Of a DNA stretch of 64,000 nucleotides, positions 43,097 to 52,029 are shown piece by piece; position 1 is the stretch's first letter, and each line of letters begins with the position of its first letter. The stretch comes from an uncultured Flavobacteriales bacterium (GTDB lineage: Bacteria > Bacteroidota > Bacteroidia > Flavobacteriales_E > Vicingaceae), in NCBI GenBank assembly GCA_905479325.1, contig CAJQLW010000048.1, forward strand, positions 1 to 64,000, given 5' to 3'. Below the pieces are notes generated by a model. That model searched no databases. It saw nothing but the letters and a program-made list of their open reading frames with translations, and was not told the DNA's origin. Made by a program: the position numbers and the translations under genes.

Positions 43097-43624
43097 ATGA
43101 CGAACGATAAAATTATATACGCAACGTACGATGACGACATGACTCTGTTAGCAGGAGCTAAGGAGTTGGTTGCAAAAGGTGTTCACATTAGAGATGTTTT
43201 CTCTCCATTCCCTATTCATGGACTAGATCCTGTGATTGGTATAAAGCAAACCAGGCTAGCAATTTGTGCATTTATTTATGGTTTGGTTGGGCTTTCATTA
43301 GCTTTGGCAGGCATGTATTACTTTATGATTGTAGATTGGCCGATGAATATTGGTGGAAAGCCAAATAACTTTTTCTATCAAAACATTCCTGCTTTTGTGC
43401 CAATTTCTTTCGAGTTTACGGTATTACTTGCAGCTCATGGAATGGCATTAACTTATTTCATTAGGAATTGGACGTTGCCAGGTGTTACTGCTAGAAATCC
43501 ATATCCTGAAACTACAAACGACAGATTTGTAATGGAAATTCATCCATCAGATTTTGGAATGTCTGTGGAAGATTTGACTGCTGAATTGCAGAAGACAGGA
43601 ACAATATTAATTGAAGAAAGATAA
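43097..43624 (+). CDS. actD: Alternative complex III subunit ActD (DUF3341)
   Basis: A 175-residue protein with a cytoplasmic N-terminal ferredoxin-like part (YATYDDDMTLLAGAKELVAKGVHIRDVFSPFPIHGLD) and two membrane segments (~53-75 and ~95-120), as in DUF3341 ActD proteins. The C-terminal FVMEIHPSDFGMSVEDLTAELQKTG is also typical. It is a structural subunit of the membrane arm. Confidence 0.92.
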   Translation: MTNDKIIYATYDDDMTLLAGAKELVAKGVHIRDVFSPFPIHGLDPVIGIKQTRLAICAFIYGLVGLSLALAGMYYFMIVDWPMNIGGKPNNFFYQNIPAFVPISFEFTVLLAAHGMALTYFIRNWTLPGVTARNPYPETTNDRFVMEIHPSDFGMSVEDLTAELQKTGTILIEER

Positions 43625-43653
43625 GCGGAACTATTATTTTGAATAGAGACAGA

Positions 43654-44274
43654 ATGAAACGAATTATCAATACAATATTTATGGCAACCATCGGAACAAT
43701 GTTCTTTGTTGCCTGTGAAGACCCTCAAAGTCCAGGAGTAGAATACATGCCTGACATGTATCGTTCTCCGGCAATAGAAGTTTATGTAGATTATGAATTC
43801 CCGGATTCATCTACAGCCAGAAAAGCTCCTGAGAATTCAATACCTCGCGGTTATAGGCCATATGCATATCCCAATACAAATGAGGGATATGAAATGGCGG
43901 GACAACAATTGTCAAATCCTTTAATGCTAACTGAGAAGACAATTAAGGAAGGTCAGCAATTATATACTTCTTTTTGTGCTCATTGTCATGGTAAGAAAGG
44001 TTTAGGAAAGGGGTCGATTCAGAATGCTATTTATGGTGCAGTGCCATCTTATGCTGATGAGACACCAAATAGAAGAGGAAATCGTTCTATGAGTCAATTA
44101 TCAGAGGGGCATATTTATCATACCATATTGTTTGGATTAAATGCAATGGGCCCTCATTCAAGTTTAATTCGTGAGAACGATAGATGGAAAATAGTTGCTT
44201 ACGTTCAAACGCTGCAAGGGAAAGATCCTTTATCTAAAAAAGAAGAAGCACCAAAAGCAGAAACTGCAGAATAA
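43654..44274 (+). CDS. actE: Alternative complex III subunit ActE, monoheme cytochrome c lipoprotein
   Basis: A 206-residue protein from the ATG at 43654, preferred over an in-frame TTG at 43639. MKRIINTIFMATIGTMFFVAC is a lipoprotein signal with the lipidated Cys at 21. One heme site, CAHCH (108-112), lies in a class I cytochrome c domain; a distal Met probably comes from FGLNAMGPHSS. ActE is the likely exit point for electrons to the oxidase. Confidence 0.92.
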   Translation: MKRIINTIFMATIGTMFFVACEDPQSPGVEYMPDMYRSPAIEVYVDYEFPDSSTARKAPENSIPRGYRPYAYPNTNEGYEMAGQQLSNPLMLTEKTIKEGQQLYTSFCAHCHGKKGLGKGSIQNAIYGAVPSYADETPNRRGNRSMSQLSEGHIYHTILFGLNAMGPHSSLIRENDRWKIVAYVQTLQGKDPLSKKEEAPKAETAE

Positions 44275-44308
44275 AAATTCAAACTAGAAAAGACGAAAAA
44301 ACTAAAGC

Positions 44309-45571
44309 ATGGATTTTATTTTTACAAAACGAGCAAAACTTATATTCTCAGTATTGATGCTGATAGGAGTTGTTGCTATGGTAGTTGGTTATTCAACTGA
44401 CACCTCAGACCATCATAATCGCTTTTGGGCAAATATTTTTGTAAATGGATTTTTCTATTTTGCAATAAGTCTAGGGGCACTGTTCTTTTTAGCATTACAA
44501 TATGCTACAGAGGCAAGCTACATGGTAGCTTTAAAAAGAGTTATTGAAGGTATCTCTCAGTATATCTTTGTAGGCTCAGGAATTTTAATTGTATTTTTTG
44601 CTGCCGGTACCTTTCATTTACATCATGTATATCACTGGATGGATGTTTCAGTTTTGTATGAATTTGTAAAGGAGTCAACAATAGGTACTCCACATCCTGA
44701 ATATCTGCATGAGATGGTAGATGGTGCGGTGAAGAATTCACATTATGATAAAATTATTGCAGGAAAGTCAGCTTATTTGAATCAACCATTCTTCTGGATT
44801 AGAACACTAGTTTACTTAGGGGTTTGGTGCTATTTTGCAAACCTTTTTAGAAAACGTTCATTATTAGAAGATGCTCAAGGTGGAACTAAAATTCACTTTA
44901 GAAACATGACGTATGCTGCCATTTTCCTTGTTTTCTTCGCGTTTACTTCTTCTACAGCTTCATGGGATTGGATCATGTCAATAGATACGCACTGGTTTAG
45001 TACTTTATTCGGATGGTACGTATTCTCAGGAATGTGGGTAAGCTTTTTAATAGTATTTGTGTTACTTACGATTTGGTTAAAAAACAAAGGCTATTTACCA
45101 AATGTAAACAAGAGTCATATACATGATGCAGGAAAATGGATGTTCGCAATTAGTTTCTTATGGACATACCTTTGGTTTTCACAGTTTATGCTAATCTGGT
45201 ATTCCAATATTCCGGAAGAGGTAACGTATTACATTACGCGAATTGAACACTACAAATGGTTATTTTTTGGCATCTTCTTCGTTAACTTTTTGTTTCCGAT
45301 GATTATCTTGATTTCAAGAGACGCAAAGCGTCAAGTAGGATATCTCATAACTGTTGGAGTTATAATTTTTGTTGGACACTGGTTAGACGTATACATGATG
45401 ATTATGCCGGGAAGTTTAGGTTCTCATGCTCACATTGGCTTTATGGAAATTGGAATGGCATTGGGATTTTTGGGCTTGTTTTTATTTGTTGTATTCAGAG
45501 CATTATCTAAAGCTCCGATTTCAGTAGTAAACCATCCATTCTTGGATGAAAGTAATCATTTACATATCTAA
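44309..45571 (+). CDS. actF: Alternative complex III subunit ActF
   Basis: A 420-residue integral membrane protein with about ten segments, homologous in design to ActC. Visible runs: FWANIFVNGFFYFAISLGALFFLALQ, WMSIDTHWFSTLFGWYVFSGMWVSF-like stretch (SIDTHWFSTLFGWYVFSG), and MLIWYSNIPEEVTYYITR. Family proteins are annotated as quinol:cytochrome c oxidoreductase membrane subunits. Eighteen bases separate it from coxB. Confidence 0.93.
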   Translation: MDFIFTKRAKLIFSVLMLIGVVAMVVGYSTDTSDHHNRFWANIFVNGFFYFAISLGALFFLALQYATEASYMVALKRVIEGISQYIFVGSGILIVFFAAGTFHLHHVYHWMDVSVLYEFVKESTIGTPHPEYLHEMVDGAVKNSHYDKIIAGKSAYLNQPFFWIRTLVYLGVWCYFANLFRKRSLLEDAQGGTKIHFRNMTYAAIFLVFFAFTSSTASWDWIMSIDTHWFSTLFGWYVFSGMWVSFLIVFVLLTIWLKNKGYLPNVNKSHIHDAGKWMFAISFLWTYLWFSQFMLIWYSNIPEEVTYYITRIEHYKWLFFGIFFVNFLFPMIILISRDAKRQVGYLITVGVIIFVGHWLDVYMMIMPGSLGSHAHIGFMEIGMALGFLGLFLFVVFRALSKAPISVVNHPFLDESNHLHI

Positions 45572-45589
45572 AAGATTAAATAGAAGATA

Positions 45590-46657
45590 ATGACTGATTT
45601 GTTGATTTTATTAGGAGTAGTATTAGGAATTATTGCCATTAGTAAGGTAGTAAGTGTCCTAGATATGGTAGCTACAGCCAAAGGCGAAAACTCTTACATG
45701 CCAAATGCAAGGGAAAATAGATTTCAAGCTAGGTTAATGCCGGGTTTTTTAATTGCATACTTTGGTTTCATAGTATGGCAATTGGTTGCATGGGGAGATA
45801 GAATGTTACCTGTTTCGGCCTCAGAACATGGTGAGATAGTAGATGAATTAATGAACATAACATGGATTGTAATCACTCCTGTTTTTGTATTTACTCATAT
45901 TTTATTATTCTATTTCGCTTGGAAATATGCCTATGACAAGAATAGAAAGGCTGCATATATTTCGCATGATAACAAATTGGAGATATTATGGACGGCCATT
46001 CCTGCGACGGTTTTATTAATATTGGTGCTTTACGGTCTAAGTGTTTGGAATGAAATTACAACACCGTTAACTGCAGAAGACGATAAAATCGAAATAGAGC
46101 TTTATGCTAGACAGTTTGATTGGACGGCAAGATACCCCGGCGAAGATGGTAAATTTGGTAAGGCAAATGTAAGATTAATTGAGGGAGTGAACATGTTAGG
46201 GTTAGATTCTACCGATGCTAATGCTTCTGATGATAAATACGTTAAAGCTGAGTTTTATTTGCCTGTAAACAAAGATGTGCAGTTTTATTTTAGAGCACAA
46301 GATGTGATACATTCAGCTTTCATGCCTCATTTCAGAGCTCAAATGAACTGTGTGCCTGGGATGACTACACTTTTTAAATTCAAGCCGATTAAGACAACGG
46401 CTGAGATGAAAGAAATAACAGGCGATCCTGATTTCGAATACTATTTATTATGTAACAAGATATGCGGAGCAGCACACTACAACATGAAAATGGAAATTAA
46501 GGTTGTTAGTGAAGAAGATTATAATAAGTGGTTGAGTGAACAAAAGGAGTTTTTAGCAGTTGAAGTTAATGAACCAGCTGAAGTAGAGGCTACCCCTCAA
46601 ACAGATTCCACCCAAACCAAAGTAGGAGAAAGTACTCAACTTTCAATGTTAAATTAA
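45590..46657 (+). CDS. coxB: Cytochrome c oxidase subunit II
   Basis: A 355-residue protein with an extra N-terminal membrane segment, two further segments (~85-107 and ~130-152) and a periplasmic cupredoxin domain. The copper A site is visible as LLCNKICGAAHYNM (Cys, Cys, His, Met spacing) with an upstream His in QDVIHSAF. There is no CxxCH motif, so it lacks the fused cytochrome c domain of caa3 enzymes, and the oxidase is of plain aa3 layout. It presumably receives electrons directly from ActA or ActE. Confidence 0.95.
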   Translation: MTDLLILLGVVLGIIAISKVVSVLDMVATAKGENSYMPNARENRFQARLMPGFLIAYFGFIVWQLVAWGDRMLPVSASEHGEIVDELMNITWIVITPVFVFTHILLFYFAWKYAYDKNRKAAYISHDNKLEILWTAIPATVLLILVLYGLSVWNEITTPLTAEDDKIEIELYARQFDWTARYPGEDGKFGKANVRLIEGVNMLGLDSTDANASDDKYVKAEFYLPVNKDVQFYFRAQDVIHSAFMPHFRAQMNCVPGMTTLFKFKPIKTTAEMKEITGDPDFEYYLLCNKICGAAHYNMKMEIKVVSEEDYNKWLSEQKEFLAVEVNEPAEVEATPQTDSTQTKVGESTQLSMLN

Positions 46658-46678
46658 TTAAGATAAATTAATAGGAAT

Positions 46679-48439
46679 ATGGGAGCAACAGCACACCACG
46701 AGGACAACGATTTTTTATTTAAGTACATTTTTAGTACTGACCACAAGATGATTGCCAAGCAATTCTTCTTGACGGGTTCGTTAATGGGATTAATTGGTAT
46801 GATTATGTCAATGATCTTTAGGTTACAATTAGGTTATCCGGGTGAAAGTTTCGCCTTTTTAGAACCAATTTTAGGAAGTTGGGCACCCGAAGGAATCTTA
46901 GCGCCGGACAAGTACCTTGCCTTAGTTACAATTCACGGTACCATTATGGTTTTCTTTTTACTGACCGCTGGTTTAAGTGGAACGTTCAGTAACTTGCTTA
47001 TTCCACTTCAGATTGGAGCTAGAGATATGGCCTCAGGTTTCATGAATATGTTATCTTACTGGTTTTTCTTTTTGTCATCTTGTATCATGATCGCATCTCT
47101 ATTCGTTGAGGGAGGTCCTGCAGCGGGTGGATGGACAATTTATCCTCCGTTAAGCGCACTGCCTCAGGCTATGCCTGGCTCAGGAATGGGAATGACGCTT
47201 TGGATTACATCCATGTCACTTTTTATTGTGTCTTCATTGATTGGTTCCTTAAACTATATTGTAACGGTTTTCAACTTAAGAACAAAAGGTATGACTATGA
47301 CAAGATTGCCTCTAACGATTTGGGCTTTCTTAATTACAGCCGTTCTTGGTGTACTTTCATTTCCTGTCTTATTTTCTGCGGTACTTTTGTTACTCTTTGA
47401 CAGAAGCTTTGGAACTAGTTTTTATTTATCTGACATCTATATCTCAGGTGGTGCTTTAGAAGTAGCAGGTGGTTCTCCAATTTTATATGAGCATCTATTT
47501 TGGTTTTTAGGTCACCCTGAAGTATATATTATACTTTTACCTGCTTTAGGTATTACATCAGAAGTAGTTGCTACAAATTCTAGAAAGCCAATCTTTGGAT
47601 ATAGAGCAATGATTGGTTCAATTTTAGCAATCGCGTTTATATCATTTTTAGTTTGGGGACACCACATGTTTGTGACTGGAATGAATCCTTTCTTGGGAGC
47701 TGTATTCACATTCACAACCCTATTAGTAGCTATTCCATCTGCAGTGAAGGTATTTAATTACCTTACTACGCTGTGGAAAGGTAACATCAGATTCACACCC
47801 GCTATGCTTTTTGCTATCGGTTTGGTTTCAACTTTCATTACCGGTGGTTTAACGGGTATCATTTTAGGAGACTCTGCATTGGATATAAATGTACATGACA
47901 CTTATTTCGTTGTAGGACACTTTCACATTGTAATGGGTCTATCAGGGACTTTTGGAATGATTAGTGGGATATATCATTGGTTTCCGAAAATGTTTGGAAG
48001 AATGTTAGACAAGAATTTAGGTTACATACATTTCTGGGCTACCATAGTCTCTGCATACGGTGTGTTTTTTCCAATGCATTTTTTGGGTCTAGCAGGTGTT
48101 CCAAGAAGATACTACGCTAACACTGAGTTTCCAATGTTCAATGAAATGTACGATATAAACGAGTTGATTACTGTATTTGCTATGATTGCAGGTTTTGCTC
48201 AATTGTTCTTCATCTTTAATATATTCTATAGTATGTTTAAAGGGCCAAAAGCACCGCAAAATCCTTGGGAATCTACAACCCTTGAGTGGACTACTCCTGT
48301 GAAGCATCTTCACGGAAATTGGCCAGGTGACTTACCTGAAGTTCATAGATGGGCATATGATTACTCTAAGCCTGGTATGGAAGAGGACTTTATCCCACAA
48401 ACAACTCCATTAAGGGAAGGTGAAGAAGAAAGTCACTAG
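46679..48439 (+). CDS. coxA: Cytochrome c oxidase subunit I
   Basis: A 586-residue A-type heme-copper oxidase core with twelve expected membrane segments. Key features: HGTIMVFFLLTAGLSG (heme a ligand His), FWFLGHPEVYIILLPALG (copper B His and cross-linked Tyr), WGHHMFVTG (copper B His pair) and VVGHFHIVMG (heme ligands). The proton-pumping K-channel YI pair is present. Subunit III (coxC) does not follow; the operon ends with a strong hairpin. Confidence 0.96.
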   Translation: MGATAHHEDNDFLFKYIFSTDHKMIAKQFFLTGSLMGLIGMIMSMIFRLQLGYPGESFAFLEPILGSWAPEGILAPDKYLALVTIHGTIMVFFLLTAGLSGTFSNLLIPLQIGARDMASGFMNMLSYWFFFLSSCIMIASLFVEGGPAAGGWTIYPPLSALPQAMPGSGMGMTLWITSMSLFIVSSLIGSLNYIVTVFNLRTKGMTMTRLPLTIWAFLITAVLGVLSFPVLFSAVLLLLFDRSFGTSFYLSDIYISGGALEVAGGSPILYEHLFWFLGHPEVYIILLPALGITSEVVATNSRKPIFGYRAMIGSILAIAFISFLVWGHHMFVTGMNPFLGAVFTFTTLLVAIPSAVKVFNYLTTLWKGNIRFTPAMLFAIGLVSTFITGGLTGIILGDSALDINVHDTYFVVGHFHIVMGLSGTFGMISGIYHWFPKMFGRMLDKNLGYIHFWATIVSAYGVFFPMHFLGLAGVPRRYYANTEFPMFNEMYDINELITVFAMIAGFAQLFFIFNIFYSMFKGPKAPQNPWESTTLEWTTPVKHLHGNWPGDLPEVHRWAYDYSKPGMEEDFIPQTTPLREGEEESH

Positions 48440-48462
48440 ACTATTAAATATGATAATTCAAA

Positions 48463-48492
48463 TGTCCTTACTTTCGTAAGGACATTTTTTTT
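48463..48492 (+). terminator. Intrinsic terminator of the act-cox operon
   Basis: A perfect 9-base stem, TGTCCTTAC (48463-48471) with GTAAGGACA (48476-48484), a four-base loop and eight T (48485-48492). The ATG of the next gene begins at 48493, the base directly after the T-tract. Confidence 0.85.
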
Positions 48493-49125
48493 ATGCAAAA
48501 GATCAAAGTAACCTTACTAGTCTTCTTTTTATCGTTGTTTGGAATAATAGCGAAAGCTCAAAGTTTTGAACAAGAGCTGAGAGATGCTGTAAAGACAAGT
48601 CCAAAGTTCGAGTATAGAATGGACTCGCGTCATTCGTTTATCAATCAAAAAGGTGTAAAGACTGCTGGAATCAAAATGGGAGTTCAATTTGCAGATAAAC
48701 TTAGTTTCGGATTAGGTTACAACCAACTTTGGTCTCCTTTGCAAAATGAAATCAATGTAAATGGAATCGAAACTAAGGTCAGCTTAGGATTTTCCAATAT
48801 AAGTCCCTACTTAGAGTATGTTTTTTTTAGAGATAATAAGTGGGAATTGTCTATTCCTGTTCAACTTGGTTTTGGAAGATCATTTTACAAGAATGAAAGT
48901 GGGCTTGGGAAAAAACACTTAAGAGCTGAATTTGTATTGAGTTATGAACCGGCCATAACAGTGCAATATAGAGTTTTTAAATACTTTGGGGCTGGGTTAG
49001 GAATTGGTTATCGTTTCATGGTCATTTCAAATAACCAACTAGAAGAAAAGTTCACTTCTCCCGTGTATATTTTCAAAACAACGATATACTTTCAAGATAT
49101 TCTTCGTGATTTAAAGATTGATTAA
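48493..49125 (+). CDS. Outer-membrane beta-barrel protein, unknown function
   Basis: A 210-residue protein with a signal peptide (residues 1-22, ending IIAKAQ) and strand-rich sequence such as SFGLGYNQLWSPL, NISPYLEYVFFRDNKWELSIPVQLGFG and FGAGLGIGYRFMV, typical of a small outer-membrane barrel. No defined family recognised. The start codon abuts the cox terminator, so it has no leader unless transcription starts within or before the hairpin; a TACTTTCG stretch (48469-48476, one mismatch to the -7 box) lies inside the hairpin. Confidence 0.75.
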   Translation: MQKIKVTLLVFFLSLFGIIAKAQSFEQELRDAVKTSPKFEYRMDSRHSFINQKGVKTAGIKMGVQFADKLSFGLGYNQLWSPLQNEINVNGIETKVSLGFSNISPYLEYVFFRDNKWELSIPVQLGFGRSFYKNESGLGKKHLRAEFVLSYEPAITVQYRVFKYFGAGLGIGYRFMVISNNQLEEKFTSPVYIFKTTIYFQDILRDLKID

Positions 49126-49130
49126 TTGAT

Positions 49131-49138
49131 TAGTTTTG
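49131..49138 (+). promoter_or_regulatory. -7 box candidate for ruvB-queG
   Basis: TAGTTTTG fully matches TAnnTTTG and would start transcription near 49143, about 15 bases before the ruvB ATG. A -33 TTG is not at the expected position. Confidence 0.4.
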
Positions 49139-49157
49139 ATACAGAGAATTGAATGAA

Positions 49158-50183
49158 ATGAACGAAAATTTAAACCCTAATGTAGACCTAGATAGGTCAG
49201 GTGAAGTTGAAATTGAAAAGGTTTTACGACCTCTAAGTTTCGATGATTTTACTGGTCAGGGTAAGGTCGTTGAGAATTTGAAAATATTCGTATCTGCTGC
49301 ATCACAAAGAGGGGAGGCATTAGATCATGTTTTACTTCACGGGCCTCCTGGTTTAGGAAAAACTACACTAGCAAACATTATTGCCAATGAGCTTGAGGTT
49401 GGTTTTAAGGTCACATCAGGGCCTGTTTTGGAAAAGCCCGCTGATCTTGCAGGATTGCTTACGAATTTAGAAGAGGGGGATGTACTTTTTATCGATGAGA
49501 TTCATAGGCTAAGTCCGGTTGTTGAAGAATATTTGTATTCCGCTATGGAAGACTATAAAATCGATATAATGATCGATTCTGGACCGAATGCACGAAGCGT
49601 ACAGATAAAGATTAATCCGTTTACATTAATTGGTGCAACCACACGTGCGGGACTTTTAACAGCTCCTCTAAGGGCTCGTTTTGGAATTAATTCTAGATTG
49701 GAATATTACGATCGCGATTTATTGGCAACAATCGTAAATCGTTCTTCAGGTATTTTAAATATTGAAGTAAAGAATGATGCTGCTTATGAAATTGCAGGAC
49801 GAAGCAGAGGTACTCCTCGTATTGTGAACTCATTGCTGCGCAGAGTACGAGACTTTGCTCAAATAAAAGGAAACGGTATTGTTGATTTGGAGATTTCGCT
49901 CATGGCACTGGGTGCCTTAAACGTAGATAAATATGGTCTCGATGAGATGGATAATCGAATATTGATTACGATTATAGATAAATTCAAGGGGGGACCTGTT
50001 GGACTTACTACGATTGCAACTGCGGTAGGCGAACAAGCCGGAACCATTGAAGAAGTTTATGAGCCCTTTTTAATAAAGGAAGGCTTCATTACTCGGACAC
50101 CAAGAGGCAGAGAGGTTACAGATGCTGCATACAAACACCTTGGACGAAGAAATACAAGAAACGAAGGAACCTTATTCGATTAA
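49158..50183 (+). CDS. ruvB: Holliday junction branch migration ATPase RuvB
   Basis: A 341-residue AAA+ motor that drives branch migration with RuvA. The ATG at 49158 is preferred over an in-frame TTG at 49149. Visible: [22 protein letters not shown], Walker [11 protein letters not shown], Walker [33 protein letters not shown] (sensor 1 and arginine finger), and the winged-helix end [26 protein letters not shown]. ruvA is separate, about 10 kb downstream. Confidence 0.97.
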   Translation: MNENLNPNVDLDRSGEVEIEKVLRPLSFDDFTGQGKVVENLKIFVSAASQRGEALDHVLLHGPPGLGKTTLANIIANELEVGFKVTSGPVLEKPADLAGLLTNLEEGDVLFIDEIHRLSPVVEEYLYSAMEDYKIDIMIDSGPNARSVQIKINPFTLIGATTRAGLLTAPLRARFGINSRLEYYDRDLLATIVNRSSGILNIEVKNDAAYEIAGRSRGTPRIVNSLLRRVRDFAQIKGNGIVDLEISLMALGALNVDKYGLDEMDNRILITIIDKFKGGPVGLTTIATAVGEQAGTIEEVYEPFLIKEGFITRTPRGREVTDAAYKHLGRRNTRNEGTLFD

Positions 50184-50192
50184 GGAAACAAG

Positions 50193-51113
50193 ATGCCTTT
50201 AAACAATACAGAACTTGTAAAAAAAATAGGCCATCAGTTGGGTTTTGATTTCGTAGGAATTTCAAAAGCCGGACTCTTGAAAGATGATGCTATTTGGTTG
50301 GAAGATTGGCTTGCAAACAATAGAAATGGTAAAATGGTTTACATGGAGAATCATTTTGACAAACGAGTAGACCCAACTAAATTGGTTGAGGGTTCTAAGT
50401 CTGTGGTTTCTTTATTGTACAATTACCATACAAAGCACAAGCAGAAAGATGATGAAGCACCAAAGCTTGCAAAATATGCCTATGGAGAGGATTATCATTT
50501 TGTAATTCGAGATAAATTAAATGAGTTTTTCTATTTGTTGGAAGAGCAAATTGGTAAGATAGAAGGCAGGTCTTTTGTAGATTCAGCACCTGTTTTAGAC
50601 CGAGCGTGGGCAAGAAAAAGTGGGCTAGGATGGATTGGTAAAAACAGCATGTTAATTAACAAACAGCGAGGTTCTGATTTTTTTATTGCTGAATTGATTA
50701 TTGACTTAGAGTTAGAGCCTGACGGCCCTCTAAAAGATTATTGCGGAACATGCACAAAATGCATTGATGCATGTCCAACGGAAGCAATTCTTCCCCAAAG
50801 GCAAATAGATTCAAAAAGATGTATCTCATATCTAACAATTGAGCTAAAAGACGAATTTATTCCAACAGAGTTTAAAAGCAAAATGGAAAACTGGATGTTT
50901 GGCTGTGATATTTGTCAAGACGTTTGCCCTTGGAATAGATTTGGCATTCAGAACCAAGAACAACGTTTTCAACCTAAGCTAAATTTACTTGACATGACCA
51001 AAGAAAACTGGGAGCAGCTGGAACAAGAAGACTTCTCTGCAATCTTCAAAAGGTCCGCTGTGAAGCGAACCAAATTTTCTGGTCTAAAACGAAATATTAG
51101 ATTTCTTGGATAA
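50193..51113 (+). CDS. queG: Epoxyqueuosine reductase
   Basis: A 306-residue cobalamin and iron-sulfur enzyme that makes queuosine in tRNA. Two ferredoxin-type motifs are CGTCTKCIDACPTEAI and CDICQDVCPWNRF (together two [4Fe-4S] clusters). Upstream are ARKSGLGWIGKNSMLIN and SFVDSAPVLDRAWA, typical of QueG. It follows ruvB by nine bases and is likely co-transcribed. Confidence 0.95.
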   Translation: MPLNNTELVKKIGHQLGFDFVGISKAGLLKDDAIWLEDWLANNRNGKMVYMENHFDKRVDPTKLVEGSKSVVSLLYNYHTKHKQKDDEAPKLAKYAYGEDYHFVIRDKLNEFFYLLEEQIGKIEGRSFVDSAPVLDRAWARKSGLGWIGKNSMLINKQRGSDFFIAELIIDLELEPDGPLKDYCGTCTKCIDACPTEAILPQRQIDSKRCISYLTIELKDEFIPTEFKSKMENWMFGCDICQDVCPWNRFGIQNQEQRFQPKLNLLDMTKENWEQLEQEDFSAIFKRSAVKRTKFSGLKRNIRFLG

Positions 51114-51140
51114 AAAAAGCCTCGAATTTTAATTCGAGGC
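51112..51140 (-). terminator. Intrinsic terminator for the small minus-strand gene, possibly bidirectional
   Basis: A perfect 10-base stem, GCCTCGAATT (51119-51128) with its reverse complement at 51131-51140 and a two-base loop. On the minus strand it is followed by seven T (51118-51112), so it terminates transcripts of the gene at 51173-51352. It may also slow transcripts leaving queG. Confidence 0.8.
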
Positions 51141-51172
51141 TGGGGTTAATACGTTTTTTCTTTTACAGGCTT

Positions 51173-51352
51173 TTAAGAAATAGTCTCAAAAACTTCAATA
51201 ATTACATCTCGGTATACATGACCAAAAGTGGCCAAGCACCATGCCTTTAACATGAGAGACTCCTTAGGTTTTAGCCATCTTCTGGCTTTTCTCAACTCCT
51301 TCTTAAATAGTACCCTGTCAAAACTCACTCTCGTGAGTACTTTCTTACTCAT
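51173..51352 (-). CDS. Small conserved-looking basic protein
   Basis: The preferred start is the ATG at 51352 (MSKKVLTRVSFDRVLFKKEL), giving 59 residues; the frame is open to an ATG at 51418. The protein is basic, with a helix (FDRVLFKKELRKARRWLKPKESLMLKAWCLATFG) and a C-terminal VIIEVFE. It has the look of a small conserved Flavobacteriales protein, but I know of no function. It has its own intrinsic terminator, which supports it being a real transcribed gene. Confidence 0.6.
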   Translation of the reverse strand: MSKKVLTRVSFDRVLFKKELRKARRWLKPKESLMLKAWCLATFGHVYRDVIIEVFETIS

Positions 51353-51462
51353 CTCGTACATTGTGGTAGCGGTTAAATTCTGAGTACAATTTACGAATGA
51401 TTTAATGGAATATTGCAAAGTATTACCTAAGATTTTTAAACATTTAACATTTTAAAGGTTGT

Positions 51463-52029
51463 TCATGTCTCCTCTCCCCAACGATAGCTCTGGTCTTCAA
51501 GTCCTAATAAATCTATAATTCTGTTTACAACGGTTTGCGCAAGTTCTTCTATAGTTTTTGGCTGGCTATAAAAGGATGGGATAGCAGGGCAAATAATACC
51601 ACCGGCGTTTGTTACTGTAGTCATATTTTGAAGATGAATTAAACTTAATGGAGTATCTCTTGCTACTACAATTAATTTTCTTCGCTCCTTCAAAATTACA
51701 TCTGCAGCTCTTGTAGTGAGGTCGTTTGAAACCCCAGTTGCAATTCTACCTAATGTGCCCATAGAGCACGGTACAATCACCATCGAATTGTATTTTGCAG
51801 AACCAGAGGCGAAAGGGGCCATGAAATCATTCTTGGCATAAAATGTAAACGGATAATTATTATAATCCTTATTTCCTAGTTCTAATTCCCAATTTAGTTT
51901 AGCATTGTCAGACATAACAACTCCAACTGCTTTGATTTGGCTCCCTAGTTCTGCGAGTTTGTCTAAGAGTAATTTGGCATAAATTGATCCAGATGCTCCT
52001 GATATAGCGACAACTATTTTATTTTCCAT
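51463..52029 (-). CDS. ubiX: Flavin prenyltransferase UbiX
   Basis: A 188-residue flavoprotein-like enzyme that prenylates FMN for UbiD-type decarboxylases. Visible: VVAISGASGSIYAKLLLDKL, APFASGSAKYNSMVIVPCSMGTLGRIATGVSNDLTTRAADV, VVARDTPLSLIHLQNMTTVTNAGGIICPAIPSFY. Its start overlaps the end of the porin-like gene by 11 bases. No ubiD is in the window. Confidence 0.95.
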   Translation of the reverse strand: MENKIVVAISGASGSIYAKLLLDKLAELGSQIKAVGVVMSDNAKLNWELELGNKDYNNYPFTFYAKNDFMAPFASGSAKYNSMVIVPCSMGTLGRIATGVSNDLTTRAADVILKERRKLIVVARDTPLSLIHLQNMTTVTNAGGIICPAIPSFYSQPKTIEELAQTVVNRIIDLLGLEDQSYRWGEET

